Shown: positions 50,902 through 59,282 of the stretch, piece by piece
Layout of the letters: each line of letters starts with the position of its first letter
Numbering within the stretch: the stretch's first letter is position 1
DNA from: Marinobacter szutsaonensis
GTDB taxonomy: Bacteria > Pseudomonadota > Gammaproteobacteria > Pseudomonadales > Oleiphilaceae
Direction of reading: 5' to 3'
Assembly (NCBI RefSeq): GCF_039523335.1
Contig: NZ_BAAAFC010000001.1
Span: forward strand, 310,001 to 374,000
Length of the DNA: 64,000 bases
Position numbers and translations under genes: made by a program
The notes under the pieces: model-generated
Told to the model about the DNA's origin: nothing
The model's input: only the letters and a program-made list of their open reading frames with translations
Database searches by the model: none

Positions 50902-52988
50902 GATGTTGTTCCAGATTCTCTGTGTGGTTGGCGCCGCTGTGAGGCATCCCGTAACTGGCGCTTCATGGTGCCAAGTAGCCGCCGCATGCGCCGCAGTTCC
51001 TGATCGTCCGATTCGGATGAGGCCTTATAGTAATGACTGTTCACCATCCGGGCAAAACGGCGTGCCGTTTCAGTCACCGAAGGTCGTGCTTGCGCCAGGC
51101 GGTCTGCCAGGGTACTGGGCGTCTCGCCCTGCCGGACCGGCACGCCGGCACTCTCGCAGGCCCGGTGCCAGGATAGCAGCACTTTCTGAAAGTCGTCCCG
51201 GCGCTCACCCCGTCGCAACTGCAAGGCTGAAAACAGGCCAGCAATCAACAAACCGGCTCCGACAATACCGGCAGTCAGATAGCCCAGTTCCCGCATGCCG
51301 ATACCTCCGGGCAGGCGTGACATCAGATCCATCTGGCTCTGACCCTGATAGCCGACCACCCAACGCTGCCACTGGTAGTTGATCCGATCCAGCTGCAGGC
51401 TTGCCCATTGCACCAGCGCCATATCACCGTACTTCTGGGCCGAAAGCACCTCGTCCTCCAGGAAGGAACCTTCCTCTGCCACCGCATCCCTGAGGCCGGA
51501 CTCAATCCGTGCCGGAGAAATGGCAGCGGTGGGATCAATCCGAACCCAGCCCTGGCCATCCAGCCAGACTTCAACCCAGGCGTGGGCATCGTACTGACGC
51601 ACGATCAGGTATTCACCGCCGGCCCCCGACTCACCGCCCTGATAGCCGACAACCACCCGGGATGGGATACCCGCTGCCCTCAGAACAAACGTGGTAGCAC
51701 CGGCATAATGGGCGCAGAAGCCCCGTTTTTCATCGAATAACAGGGCATCGATGCCCTCCTCCGGCATGGCCGGCGGGCGCAGCGTGTAGAAGTATTCCTG
51801 CTCACTGAATCGGCTCAGCAGCGAGTCAACAACACTTTCGTCAGAAAAACGTTGGTCCAGCTCCCGCGCCAGCTCACGGGCCCTCGGGTTGCCGGACGCG
51901 GGCAACTGCAGGAACCGGCGCCGCTCCGCCGGGCTTAGCTCCGCATTAACATCACCCCGAGTCTCATCAAGACTGAGACGATAACGCATGGGGCTATCGG
52001 CCGGCCGGCGGAAACGGAACAGGTCATCGCCCTCTTCCACCACGTTGTCGGAAACCGCCGACGAGCCCTCCAGGGCGAAAGCCCAGCGCTGGTCGGTCGG
52101 CTCCATCAGGACATCATATTCACGGCCACCCAGCGGACCGACGCCACCATCCATGGCGATCCGGCCCGGACGGCGGAAACCTTCCTCACGCCCCTGGCGC
52201 CAGGTTTCGCCATCCAGATAATCCAGCACCAGACCGCGCCAGTAACGATCGCGGTATGCGGGTATTTCACCCCCGAACGTTACCCGAAAAGCGCGCTCGC
52301 TGCTTTGGGCCAGGTTGGAGATGTCCCCCGGCCGCATGGTGTCGCTGATACCCGAACGGGCCTCGCCGGAAACCAGCGGCACACTCCAGAGCGGTGCCAT
52401 GCGGGGAAAGAAAACAAACAGCAGCACCACGACCGGCAGGGTTTTCAGCAGCAATCCGCCCAGTCGGCGCCAGCCGGAAGGCATATCGCTGGGCAGGTCC
52501 GGGGCATTGAGCACCTGCAAACCGACCAGCAGTAAGGCCACCGCCAGAAAATTCACCAGCGCCCAGAGAATGTTCTGCTGGAACAGGAAATTGACCCCGG
52601 CCAGGTAAACGAGAATGAAGAAAAGCACGTAAAAGTCCCGCGATGAGCGGGTTTCCAGCCATTTCAGCCCGACCGCCAGCACGAAGAACGAGGCCGCAGT
52701 GTCCACGGTAAACCGGCCCTGCACGGTGGCAACATACACGGCAATCAACACCAGCATGATGCCAGTGCGCAGCCAGCGCCCCGGCAGCCGGACCCTGCCT
52801 TCCTGGGCAAGCCAGCGCCACACTGCCAGTATCCCGCAGGCGGCCACCAGCCATATCGGCAACCGGTCCCATTGGGGAGCCAGCAGAATGGCGAAACTTC
52901 CAATCAGCCAGAGCAAGGCATTCGAAGGCAGGGCGTTAGCCGGCTCAACAGTCTCACGGCCAAAAGCGAAGGCCTGGGTCAATTTCAT
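50898..52988 (-). CDS. tgpA: TgpA-like membrane transglutaminase
   Basis: The 696-residue inner-membrane protein has a DUF3488-type N-terminal part with five or six helices (about 20-190). A periplasmic transglutaminase core follows: the Cys lies in KRGFCAHYAGATTFVLRAAG (about residue 425), His in YDAHAWVEVWLDG and Asp in WVRIDPTAA. One further helix is near 570, and a cytoplasmic tail ends the protein. P. aeruginosa TgpA is essential and has transglutaminase activity. ATG 52988 overlaps the DUF58 stop (ATGA); the longer frame lies in that gene. Gene order DUF58-tgpA is typical, but no MoxR ATPase gene is adjacent. Confidence 0.9.
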   Translation of the reverse strand: MKLTQAFAFGRETVEPANALPSNALLWLIGSFAILLAPQWDRLPIWLVAACGILAVWRWLAQEGRVRLPGRWLRTGIMLVLIAVYVATVQGRFTVDTAASFFVLAVGLKWLETRSSRDFYVLFFILVYLAGVNFLFQQNILWALVNFLAVALLLVGLQVLNAPDLPSDMPSGWRRLGGLLLKTLPVVVLLFVFFPRMAPLWSVPLVSGEARSGISDTMRPGDISNLAQSSERAFRVTFGGEIPAYRDRYWRGLVLDYLDGETWRQGREEGFRRPGRIAMDGGVGPLGGREYDVLMEPTDQRWAFALEGSSAVSDNVVEEGDDLFRFRRPADSPMRYRLSLDETRGDVNAELSPAERRRFLQLPASGNPRARELARELDQRFSDESVVDSLLSRFSEQEYFYTLRPPAMPEEGIDALLFDEKRGFCAHYAGATTFVLRAAGIPSRVVVGYQGGESGAGGEYLIVRQYDAHAWVEVWLDGQGWVRIDPTAAISPARIESGLRDAVAEEGSFLEDEVLSAQKYGDMALVQWASLQLDRINYQWQRWVVGYQGQSQMDLMSRLPGGIGMRELGYLTAGIVGAGLLIAGLFSALQLRRGERRDDFQKVLLSWHRACESAGVPVRQGETPSTLADRLAQARPSVTETARRFARMVNSHYYKASSESDDQELRRMRRLLGTMKRQLRDASQRRQPHRESGTTS

Positions 52989-54007
52989 GCCGCAGCCTCC
53001 TTCCCTCTCGGCATCTCTCGCCGCCGTGTGCCATGCTCGGCCGATATCGAGTCTCTCGGAGGCTCCTCGCCCCAAACAGCCAGGGCGCGCAGGCAGCGAG
53101 TAACGTGGGCCGACCCCTGATCAGGCTCGATCACCTGCCCCGGCAGATTCAGACCAAAGGGCGTAGTGCCCTTCGCCCGCTCCAGCACCTGCCAGGCGAG
53201 GTAGCTCAGTCTCAGTTCGTTGTCAGCTCCTGCAAAGGCGTAGAAGTCGAGCCACTGGGGATTCCCCTGCTCGCCTTCCCAGTCGGCCACCACCATCTGT
53301 CCGGTGCGGGCATAGCGTTTCCACATGACCCGCTGACTCAGATCGCCCTCTCGCCAGGGACGCAGGTCCGCATTATCGTTGCCGATGGTGGGACGCTGGG
53401 CACTGTCCTCATCTCCGTCCTCAACAGTACTCCCCGCATCGGGCGCTGCGACAGGCCTGGGAAAAATGATCGCTGGCGATATCGGCCGGACCCAGGACCA
53501 GGCTTTCAGCAAGCCGAAGGGAAAGCGGGTTTCGATCCGAATCATTTCCGGCCGGAGGTAACCACGGTGGGCCGAGGGCACCGACAAAGTCACATCCAGC
53601 GCCTGACCGGCGGGGACATGAAAAGGGGCAAGCGTGGAATCGTCACAGGAAAGGCGGATCGCAATGGCCGGACCTTGACCGGCTGCAGCCCGGAACCGAT
53701 ACGGAACCTCGTCACCGGCAAACCCCTCACCCGGTTGAGTCACCGTCAGTTGAAGGCCTGACAGGTTGCGATGAGTCTGGTGCATGGCGCCAACAAACAG
53801 TGCGCCAAGAAGAAACGTGGTGAGATAAATCAGGCTGTTCTGGTAGTTGATGCCGGTAATCAGCATCACCAACAGCAAAATACCGAAGACCACACCGGCC
53901 CCGGAAGGGAGAATAAAGATGTTTTTCTGATTGAAGGACTGACTGTCCGATCGGGGGACCCGACGATTCACCCAGCGCTGCCAGCGTTCGCGAAATACTT
54001 TGATCAT
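52985..54007 (-). CDS. DUF58 domain membrane protein
   Basis: The 340-residue protein has two N-terminal helices (about 32-50 and 55-75), beta-rich sequence, then the DUF58 core with DNADLRPWREGDLSQRVMWK and WDFYAFAG-like WLDFYAFAGADNEL. ATG 54007 (MIKVFRERW) follows AGAAGGG. DUF58 proteins usually act with MoxR AAA+ ATPases and transglutaminases; here only the transglutaminase follows. Function at the envelope is inferred from context. Confidence 0.85.
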   Translation of the reverse strand: MIKVFRERWQRWVNRRVPRSDSQSFNQKNIFILPSGAGVVFGILLLVMLITGINYQNSLIYLTTFLLGALFVGAMHQTHRNLSGLQLTVTQPGEGFAGDEVPYRFRAAAGQGPAIAIRLSCDDSTLAPFHVPAGQALDVTLSVPSAHRGYLRPEMIRIETRFPFGLLKAWSWVRPISPAIIFPRPVAAPDAGSTVEDGDEDSAQRPTIGNDNADLRPWREGDLSQRVMWKRYARTGQMVVADWEGEQGNPQWLDFYAFAGADNELRLSYLAWQVLERAKGTTPFGLNLPGQVIEPDQGSAHVTRCLRALAVWGEEPPRDSISAEHGTRRREMPRGKEAAA

Positions 54008-54184
54008 TCTGCCCTTCTGGCCCTGTACGAACGGAAAAGTTCCACGACTATACCAATGAAACTGCGGCTTTTTATAAAGATACTGACAATTCAAAGAGAC
54101 TGATCACAATCCCGATCGCACTCGGTTGAAAAACTGTCCAACAAACCGAATACTGAGAAGCAGATCAAAGGACGAGGCCATATC

Positions 54185-54802
54185 ATGAAAGGCACACATC
54201 TGCTCGCATCCGCCATCGCCGGCCTGACCGCCAGCCTGGCAGCAAACGCGGGCGTGGAAGCCCTGACCTCCGACGAAATGGTGGAAACCTACGTCAAGGA
54301 CTCAGCGGTCATCATCGTACCCAAGGAAAAGCGGAAATCCGAGGCTGACCGCCGGCGCATTATCCGTTCCCTGACCATTTCGCCCGGCGAGCCCGTGCTC
54401 ACCGAAGCCGAGGAAGAGGCCTACCGGGACCTGCTGCAGAAATACATGGAAGAGGATCGGGAAGACGCCCTCACCGCCGCGGAAGAAGAATTCATCCGCC
54501 GTGCCCTGCTGCTGCCCACCGACCAGCTTGCTGCAGCTCAGCCTATTGCCGAGTTCACGCCCACCATCCCCCCGCTGATCTTTGGTCAGCAGATGGAGAT
54601 TCCCGACGAGCCGTTTACCCAGACGTTTCTCAATGACCAACTGAGCGTCGGGTTTGATGGGCAGAATGTGAATTTCTCGATTGGGAATCCGCCGGGGATT
54701 GATCAGATTCGGATTCCGGAGGCGATTAATGAGGGGCCGATTAGTTTGACGCCGAGGGCTGGGGGTGGGTTTGATCTTTCTATTGCGGTGCCTGAGGAGT
54801 AG
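54185..54802 (+). CDS. secreted protein of unknown function, Glu-rich helical N-domain
   Basis: The 205-residue protein has a signal peptide of residues 1-22 (MKGTHLLASAIAGLTASLAA). Residues 30-115 are strongly charged and helical (EAEEEAYRDLLQKYMEEDRE). The C-terminal 80 residues are proline, glycine and isoleucine-rich (PPLIFGQQMEIPDEPFTQTF). No family recognised. It is monocistronic, divergent from DUF58, with AAAGGACGAGG upstream and its own terminator. Expression looks credible; export to the periplasm is likely. Confidence 0.75.
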   Translation: MKGTHLLASAIAGLTASLAANAGVEALTSDEMVETYVKDSAVIIVPKEKRKSEADRRRIIRSLTISPGEPVLTEAEEEAYRDLLQKYMEEDREDALTAAEEEFIRRALLLPTDQLAAAQPIAEFTPTIPPLIFGQQMEIPDEPFTQTFLNDQLSVGFDGQNVNFSIGNPPGIDQIRIPEAINEGPISLTPRAGGGFDLSIAVPEE

Positions 54803-54824
54803 CAGACAGCACCAATGTTAACTA

Positions 54825-54857
54825 TAAAAATGGCGGCAAAGTAGCTGCCATTTTTTT
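54825..54857 (+). terminator. rho-independent terminator after the 54185 gene
   Basis: AAAAATGGC and GCCATTTTTTT form the stem, with an inner GC pair set, followed by the T-run. It starts 23 bp after the stop codon. The A-run on the left makes partial reverse activity possible. Confidence 0.85.
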
Positions 54858-54889
54858 GTGTCCAAGCATGATTGCTTCGGTACAAATGA

Positions 54890-54914
54890 AAGCGCCCCGC
54901 AATGCGGGGCGCTT
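54890..54914 (-). terminator. terminator after the DUF6160-like gene
   Basis: A perfect 11-bp stem, AAGCGCCCCGC (54890-54900) with GCGGGGCGCTT (54904-54914), has a 3-base loop. On the minus strand it is followed by TCATTTGTAC, a modest T-tract, 24 bp after the stop codon at 54939. Confidence 0.75.
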
Positions 54915-54938
54915 CATCCAAAACGGTATCAGGTCAGA

Positions 54939-55913
54939 TTAGTGACCGTAGATAGCCATCCTGGTGTTCTGAACATGCAGGTTGTCCAGGGCGACAGAAC
55001 CGATGCTGGTTCCACCGATCGCAACGCTGGCAATGTTCATATCCATCACGACATTGTTGACGTCAACTCGCAGAACGTCGGTAGCCCCAGAGGTGCCGAG
55101 ACCAGAACCGTCCAGCCCATTGCCTTTGTAGACATCCATGTTGACGTTTGCAAAGCCAGCCATGACCTTCGCTTCTTTGGAAGCCGGATCAAGACCGAAT
55201 TCCCCATCCGCATCTGCCGACATAATGGAACCGTCTCCATCGTAATCAAAGTTAGCGCCGGCACCGGTAATAGACATGCCCTGAATACCAACTGCCAGGA
55301 ACGGTACATCAAAGTTCATATTGTTAACGGTAAACGCGGTATCGATATTCAGAGAACCATCACCAGTACCTCCGAGGTTGGTAGCAGCATCTTCGGTATC
55401 CACACGGATATCGAGCTTGGCCAACATACCCCAGGCGCTCAGACCGGAGATCAGAGTTGTGCTATCAGTGCCTTCCAGATTCATTGACGACGCTGTAAAG
55501 CCCCAGTCGATGGGCTGACCACTGATAGTGTGTACAGAGATGACTGCATCACCGTCAGCATCGAGATCAATATCGATCGACAGGTCGTCCAACAGAGCTG
55601 TAGCAGCGGTGTCAGCATTGCCGTCACCGGTAGTATCGAATATCGGGTTTGCGCCAGTCACGAGGCCAGCACCACCCAATTCAATATCATTCACGGTAAA
55701 CGAACCACCACCGATCTCTTCAGCACCGCCACCATCGGTATCGGTGTACTTGAACTGACCAATGCTCACCTGAGTTTCGAGTTCGATGGTCACACCGGCC
55801 TGACCGGTAACGTTACCCATCGCGGAATCATCCATAGCCGTCAGTTCTGCGTGCGCAGCGAACGGCGCGGCAGCTACGGCTGTAGCAAGTGCAATTTTCT
55901 TCAGGCCTTTCAT
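54939..55913 (-). CDS. secreted DUF6160/FilA-like surface protein with Asp-rich motifs
   Basis: The 324-residue protein has a signal peptide of residues 1-22 (LATAVAAAPFAAHAELTAMD). The mature start, ELTAMDDSAMGNVTGQAGVT, is the hallmark of a family annotated DUF6160 or FilA-like putative pilus-system proteins in Alcanivorax and Marinobacter; this is from memory. The rest is beta-rich with many short repeats such as FTVNDIELGG and FTVNNMNFDV. Two Asp-rich loops, DTTGDGNAD and DYDGDGSIMSADADGEF, could bind calcium. AAGGAGA lies just before the ATG. A CRP-like site is at 56020-56035. Function unknown. Confidence 0.75.
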   Translation of the reverse strand: MKGLKKIALATAVAAAPFAAHAELTAMDDSAMGNVTGQAGVTIELETQVSIGQFKYTDTDGGGAEEIGGGSFTVNDIELGGAGLVTGANPIFDTTGDGNADTAATALLDDLSIDIDLDADGDAVISVHTISGQPIDWGFTASSMNLEGTDSTTLISGLSAWGMLAKLDIRVDTEDAATNLGGTGDGSLNIDTAFTVNNMNFDVPFLAVGIQGMSITGAGANFDYDGDGSIMSADADGEFGLDPASKEAKVMAGFANVNMDVYKGNGLDGSGLGTSGATDVLRVDVNNVVMDMNIASVAIGGTSIGSVALDNLHVQNTRMAIYGH

Positions 55914-56019
55914 TCTTATCTCCTTATAAACTCATCATTATTTTTATGTGAGTCTGTATTTTTTGAAGCAGGATCTGTGATCCCACAAATCCATTTAAGA
56001 TTGTTTTACAGTCTGAATC

Positions 56020-56035
56020 CGTGATTGCACTCACA
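56020..56035. promoter_or_regulatory. candidate CRP/Vfr site upstream of the DUF6160-like gene
   Basis: CGTGA-TTGCAC-TCACA matches the TGTGA-N6-TCACA consensus at 9 of 10 positions, with AATT flanking on the right. It lies 107-122 bp upstream of the start at 55913. This is within the range for activation, but could also be chance. Confidence 0.4.
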
Positions 56036-56079
56036 ATTCTCCACCACACTGAAACGAACGGTTACAAAGCGGATTTACG

Positions 56080-56694
56080 TCACGTTTTGTCCTGGCCCTG
56101 CTCTTCGCCCTCAGTTTCCCGGCCGTCGTAAAAGAGTTCGTATGGCTTTTTCTGGGTGTTGGGCTTGCCAAAACTCAGATTGCCCTGCTCAAAACGATAG
56201 GGAACAACCTGCAAACCTGAGAGCCCCAAGCGATGCTCATGTTCAATCGCAAGCACCCGGGTGTTCTCACCCTCTTCCACTGTGCCCGCATAAACGATTG
56301 CGGTTGCGAGAATCTTGCCGTGTCGGGCGAGCGACTTCAGGGCTGCCCTGAACATCAACACCTTCATGGTTGCGGCGGCTTGCTCGCCACTTTCACCCAA
56401 TCGAACACGTTTGACTTCCCCATCGTTCATCATCATCCAGGCAGCGGGAATGACAACCCCGCTTTGCTTTAGTTCTTCGCCCACCTCTTCACGAGCCACG
56501 GCCGTTAATTTCTGCATATGCTTTGCAGCCAGAGCTGCGTATTGCTTGATTTCATCCGAGGTCAGCTTCCCATCAGAGAGTGCATTGCGATCGGGTATTT
56601 CCGCATCACTTCCGTCTTGAGCCAGAACCGCTGGCGAAGCGGAAATAAGCGCAAGCAGAGCCGATAGGAAAATTGGTTTCATATTCGCCGTCAT
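56080..56694 (-). CDS. secreted protein of unknown function upstream of the DUF6160-like gene
   Basis: The 204-residue protein has a signal peptide within residues 5-26 (MKPIFLSALLALISASPAVL). The mature part begins with an acidic segment, then LTSDEIKQYAALAAKHMQKL, a mixed alpha/beta middle with IPAAWMMMNDGEVKRVRLGE, and a charged tail. I recognise no family. Starts at TTG 56697, ATG 56694 and ATG 56682 are all possible; AAGGA lies eight bases before ATG 56694. It is on the same strand as the following DUF6160-like gene, 166 bp away, so may be a separate unit. It is divergent from pabB. Confidence 0.7.
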   Translation of the reverse strand: MTANMKPIFLSALLALISASPAVLAQDGSDAEIPDRNALSDGKLTSDEIKQYAALAAKHMQKLTAVAREEVGEELKQSGVVIPAAWMMMNDGEVKRVRLGESGEQAAATMKVLMFRAALKSLARHGKILATAIVYAGTVEEGENTRVLAIEHEHRLGLSGLQVVPYRFEQGNLSFGKPNTQKKPYELFYDGRETEGEEQGQDKT

Positions 56695-56876
56695 CAATGT
56701 TGTCCTTATATTCTTTCGTCTTTTAAAGAAGGGCGACGGTTAGTGCGGTAAAATACCGAGCATTGATTCGCCGCCCTCTGATCGCCTTCATTTTCATTAG
56801 ATCAGTGGCGCGACAAACCCGACAACGCCCGTTTTGTGCCCTGTTTATCATTCTTCCAAAATTTTTCGGAGGTACC

Positions 56877-58250
56877 TTGAGCCCGGCTACGACCCGCCAG
56901 CTTTCCCGGGAAGAGTTCACTCGCTTGCTGCAACACGCCTCGACGCAGGACGATTTTGTCCATGTGGGAACGGTGGGCCAAGGCGCTGGCCGCGGCACCT
57001 GGCGCGGGTTTTCGTGTGGTGCTGCTGATTCCCGTGTTCTGCATTTGGGGGATGCGGACAGTGACGGGCTTGTGAGACTGGCCGACGAGATGGAAACCGA
57101 CATCGGCAAATTCACAAGCCATTCGGCTGCCCTGGGCTGTCTAGTCGGCGGCTGGATTGGCTTTCTGAGTTACGAGCTCGGCTATATCCGCGAGCCGCGG
57201 CTTGCGCCCATCTGCCCCGCTCTGCCGGTGCCTCTGTTTTCTGCCGGTTTGTACCTCTGGATGGCGAGCCACAACCGTCAGACCGGTGACTATTACCTCT
57301 GGATTCATCCGGAATGCCCGGAGAAGCTGGTTGGCCAGATAAACGGGTGGCTTGCCGCGACTAATGGCGATGAGCCTTGCAGCTGGAAGATCACCGAACC
57401 TTTCAAACCCCGGCAGTCTCCGGACTCGTTCAAGGCCGGGGTTCAGGCTGTCCGGGACTACATTCAGGCTGGTGACTGCTATCAGGCCAATCTCTCGCAA
57501 GAATTTGTTGGCAAGTTCAGCGGTGATCCCTGGTATGCGTTTCAGGCTTTGGCGGAGGCGAACCCTACCCCTTATAGCGCCTTTATCCGGGCTGGGGAGT
57601 ATTCGGTGCTTTCTATTTCTCCGGAGCGATTTCTTGAGATTGAGGGGCGAACGGTCAAGACCAGCCCCATCAAGGGTACCCGGCCACGGGGGAAGACTCC
57701 GGAGGAGGATGCGGCGCTTGCGGCCGAGCTGGAGGCCTCCGAGAAGGATCGGGCTGAAAACCTGATGATTGTGGATCTGTTGCGCAATGATCTGAGTGTG
57801 AATGCTGCCACCGGATCCGTCTCAGTGGACCAGTTGTTTGCGCTGGAGTCCTACCGGAATGTGCATCACCTGGTGAGCCATATTCGTGCGGAGCTGGCTG
57901 AAGGGGTTTCACCGCTGAAGGCGCTGTTTGATGCCTTTCCCGGGGGGTCGATTACCGGTGCGCCGAAGATTCGGGCGATGGAGATTATCCGGGAGCTGGA
58001 GCCTCACTGGCGGGGGCCTTACTGTGGCTCGGTGTTTTATTACGGGCTGGATGGGCGGCTGGATAGCAATATTGCGATTCGCACCCTGCTCTGTGATAGC
58101 GAGGGGACCATTCGGTGTTGGGGTGGTGGCGGTATTGTGGCGGATTCGGATCCGGAAGCTGAATATCAGGAGACGTTGGCCAAGGTTGGGTCTTTGATGG
58201 GTTATTTGGAGGAGTTGGAGATTGGGCCTGGGGGGAAGGGTTCAGGGTGA
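56877..58250 (+). CDS. pabB: aminodeoxychorismate synthase component I
   Basis: The 457-residue chorismate-utilising enzyme makes 4-amino-4-deoxychorismate for folate. The C-terminal chorismate-binding domain has SPERFLEIEGRTVKTSPIKG (with the PIKG catalytic lysine), TRPRGKTPEEDAALA, and GGSITGAPKIRAMEI. The assignment as PabB rather than TrpE follows length and the pabB-thrH-cysH order of Pseudomonas. I start at TTG 56877 (LSPATTRQLS), which has GGAGG four bases upstream; the open frame extends 38 codons further without support. Three palindromes follow the stop. Confidence 0.9.
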   Translation: MSPATTRQLSREEFTRLLQHASTQDDFVHVGTVGQGAGRGTWRGFSCGAADSRVLHLGDADSDGLVRLADEMETDIGKFTSHSAALGCLVGGWIGFLSYELGYIREPRLAPICPALPVPLFSAGLYLWMASHNRQTGDYYLWIHPECPEKLVGQINGWLAATNGDEPCSWKITEPFKPRQSPDSFKAGVQAVRDYIQAGDCYQANLSQEFVGKFSGDPWYAFQALAEANPTPYSAFIRAGEYSVLSISPERFLEIEGRTVKTSPIKGTRPRGKTPEEDAALAAELEASEKDRAENLMIVDLLRNDLSVNAATGSVSVDQLFALESYRNVHHLVSHIRAELAEGVSPLKALFDAFPGGSITGAPKIRAMEIIRELEPHWRGPYCGSVFYYGLDGRLDSNIAIRTLLCDSEGTIRCWGGGGIVADSDPEAEYQETLAKVGSLMGYLEELEIGPGGKGSG

Positions 58251-58254
58251 AGGT

Positions 58255-58443
58255 GGGGTCAGAAGAAGGCTTTCTTCTGACCCCGAGTTCAATGCCTGCA
58301 CCCAGTTAGCTTCTGGCCTTGTGGGATGAAGAAGGGGTCAGATGAAGGTTTTCATCTGACCCCGGAGTTCGTGCCTGCCCCTCAGTTAGCGTCTGGCATC
58401 GCGGGGTGAAAATGGGGTCAGAAGAAAGCTTTCTTCAGACCCC
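58255..58443. repeat. cluster of three 30-bp GGGGTC palindromes (copies D, E, F), 79-80 bp period
   Basis: Copies are at 58255-58284 (D), 58334-58363 (E) and 58414-58443 (F). D (GAAGAA type) and E (GATGAA type) are perfect 13-bp stems with 4-base loops; F (GAAGAA type) has one mispair at position 7. The spacers D-E and E-F are themselves alike, sharing GAGTTC, TGCCTGC, AGTTAGC and TCTGGC, so the whole is a tandem array. It occupies the gap between the convergent pabB and thrH genes and probably ends both transcripts. The same subtype order occurs at 5724-5876. Confidence 0.88.
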
Positions 58444-58457
58444 GGCATCCGGACCAA

Positions 58458-59072
58458 TCAGCAGTCGTGGACGGTGCTGGCTTTGAGGAATTCCTGCTTT
58501 AGCTCGTCGAAGTTGTGGACGGCCGGGAAGTGGGGGAATTCGTCGATGACGTTTTGCGGGGCATGGATGAGGATGCCCTGCTCTGCCTGGCCCAGCATGG
58601 TGGTATCGTTGTAAGAGTCACCGGCAGCGATGACGCGGTAGTTTAGCAGCTGGAAGGCGCGGACTGACTGGCGCTTGGGGTCGCGCTGGCGCAGGAGGTA
58701 GTTGGTGATCTGGCCATTCTCGGCCACTTCGAGTTTGTGGCACAGAAGCGTCGGGTAGCCCAGCTTTTTCATCAGGGGCATGGCGAACTCGTAGAAGGTG
58801 TCTGAAAGGATCACCACCTGGAAGCGCTCGCGCAGCCAGTCGAGGAAGTCCCGGGCACCAGGTAGCGGGTCCAGCTCGCCGATCACTTCCTGGATCTGCG
58901 GCAGGCCATAGCCGTGCTGGTCGAGAATGCGCAGGCGCTGCTTCATCAGCACGTCGTAATCGGGAATGTCACGGGTGGTGGCCTTGAGTTCTTCAATGCC
59001 GGTTTTCTCGGCGAATGCGATCCAGATTTCCGGGATCAGTACTCCCTCAAGGTCAAGACATGCGAGTTCCAC
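58458..59072 (-). CDS. thrH: phosphoserine phosphatase/homoserine phosphotransferase ThrH
   Basis: The 204-residue HAD-superfamily enzyme matches ThrH of P. aeruginosa (205 residues), which hydrolyses phosphoserine and can transfer the phosphate to homoserine. Motif 1 is CLDLEGVLIPEIW (DxEG in place of DxDG, as in ThrH), motif 2 is VVILSDTFYEF, and motif 4 is VIAAGDSYNDTTML. The start is GTG 59072 with GGAG six bases upstream. It converges on pabB. Confidence 0.92.
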   Translation of the reverse strand: MELACLDLEGVLIPEIWIAFAEKTGIEELKATTRDIPDYDVLMKQRLRILDQHGYGLPQIQEVIGELDPLPGARDFLDWLRERFQVVILSDTFYEFAMPLMKKLGYPTLLCHKLEVAENGQITNYLLRQRDPKRQSVRAFQLLNYRVIAAGDSYNDTTMLGQAEQGILIHAPQNVIDEFPHFPAVHNFDELKQEFLKASTVHDC

Positions 59073-59282
59073 AATGGTCTCCTGATGACGTGGTTCGGTG
59101 GCTGAGCTGCCGCTCGTGATTGATCAGGAGCGTATGATAAGGAAATCCGGGGCGGAATGCATCGTGATTCTGGCTTTCGAAACCATGGCATTAAGGTATA
59201 AATATATAGATTGTCATTCCTTCCGGCTATGAGGGATTTAATGTTAACCTGCCTGAACACTGATTAAAGGTATGTTTTCTCC

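Noticed and set aside
58255..58443. CRISPR array
   Set aside because: The 30-bp units with about 50-bp spacing are perfect palindromes, the spacers are similar to each other, there are only three units and there are no cas genes.
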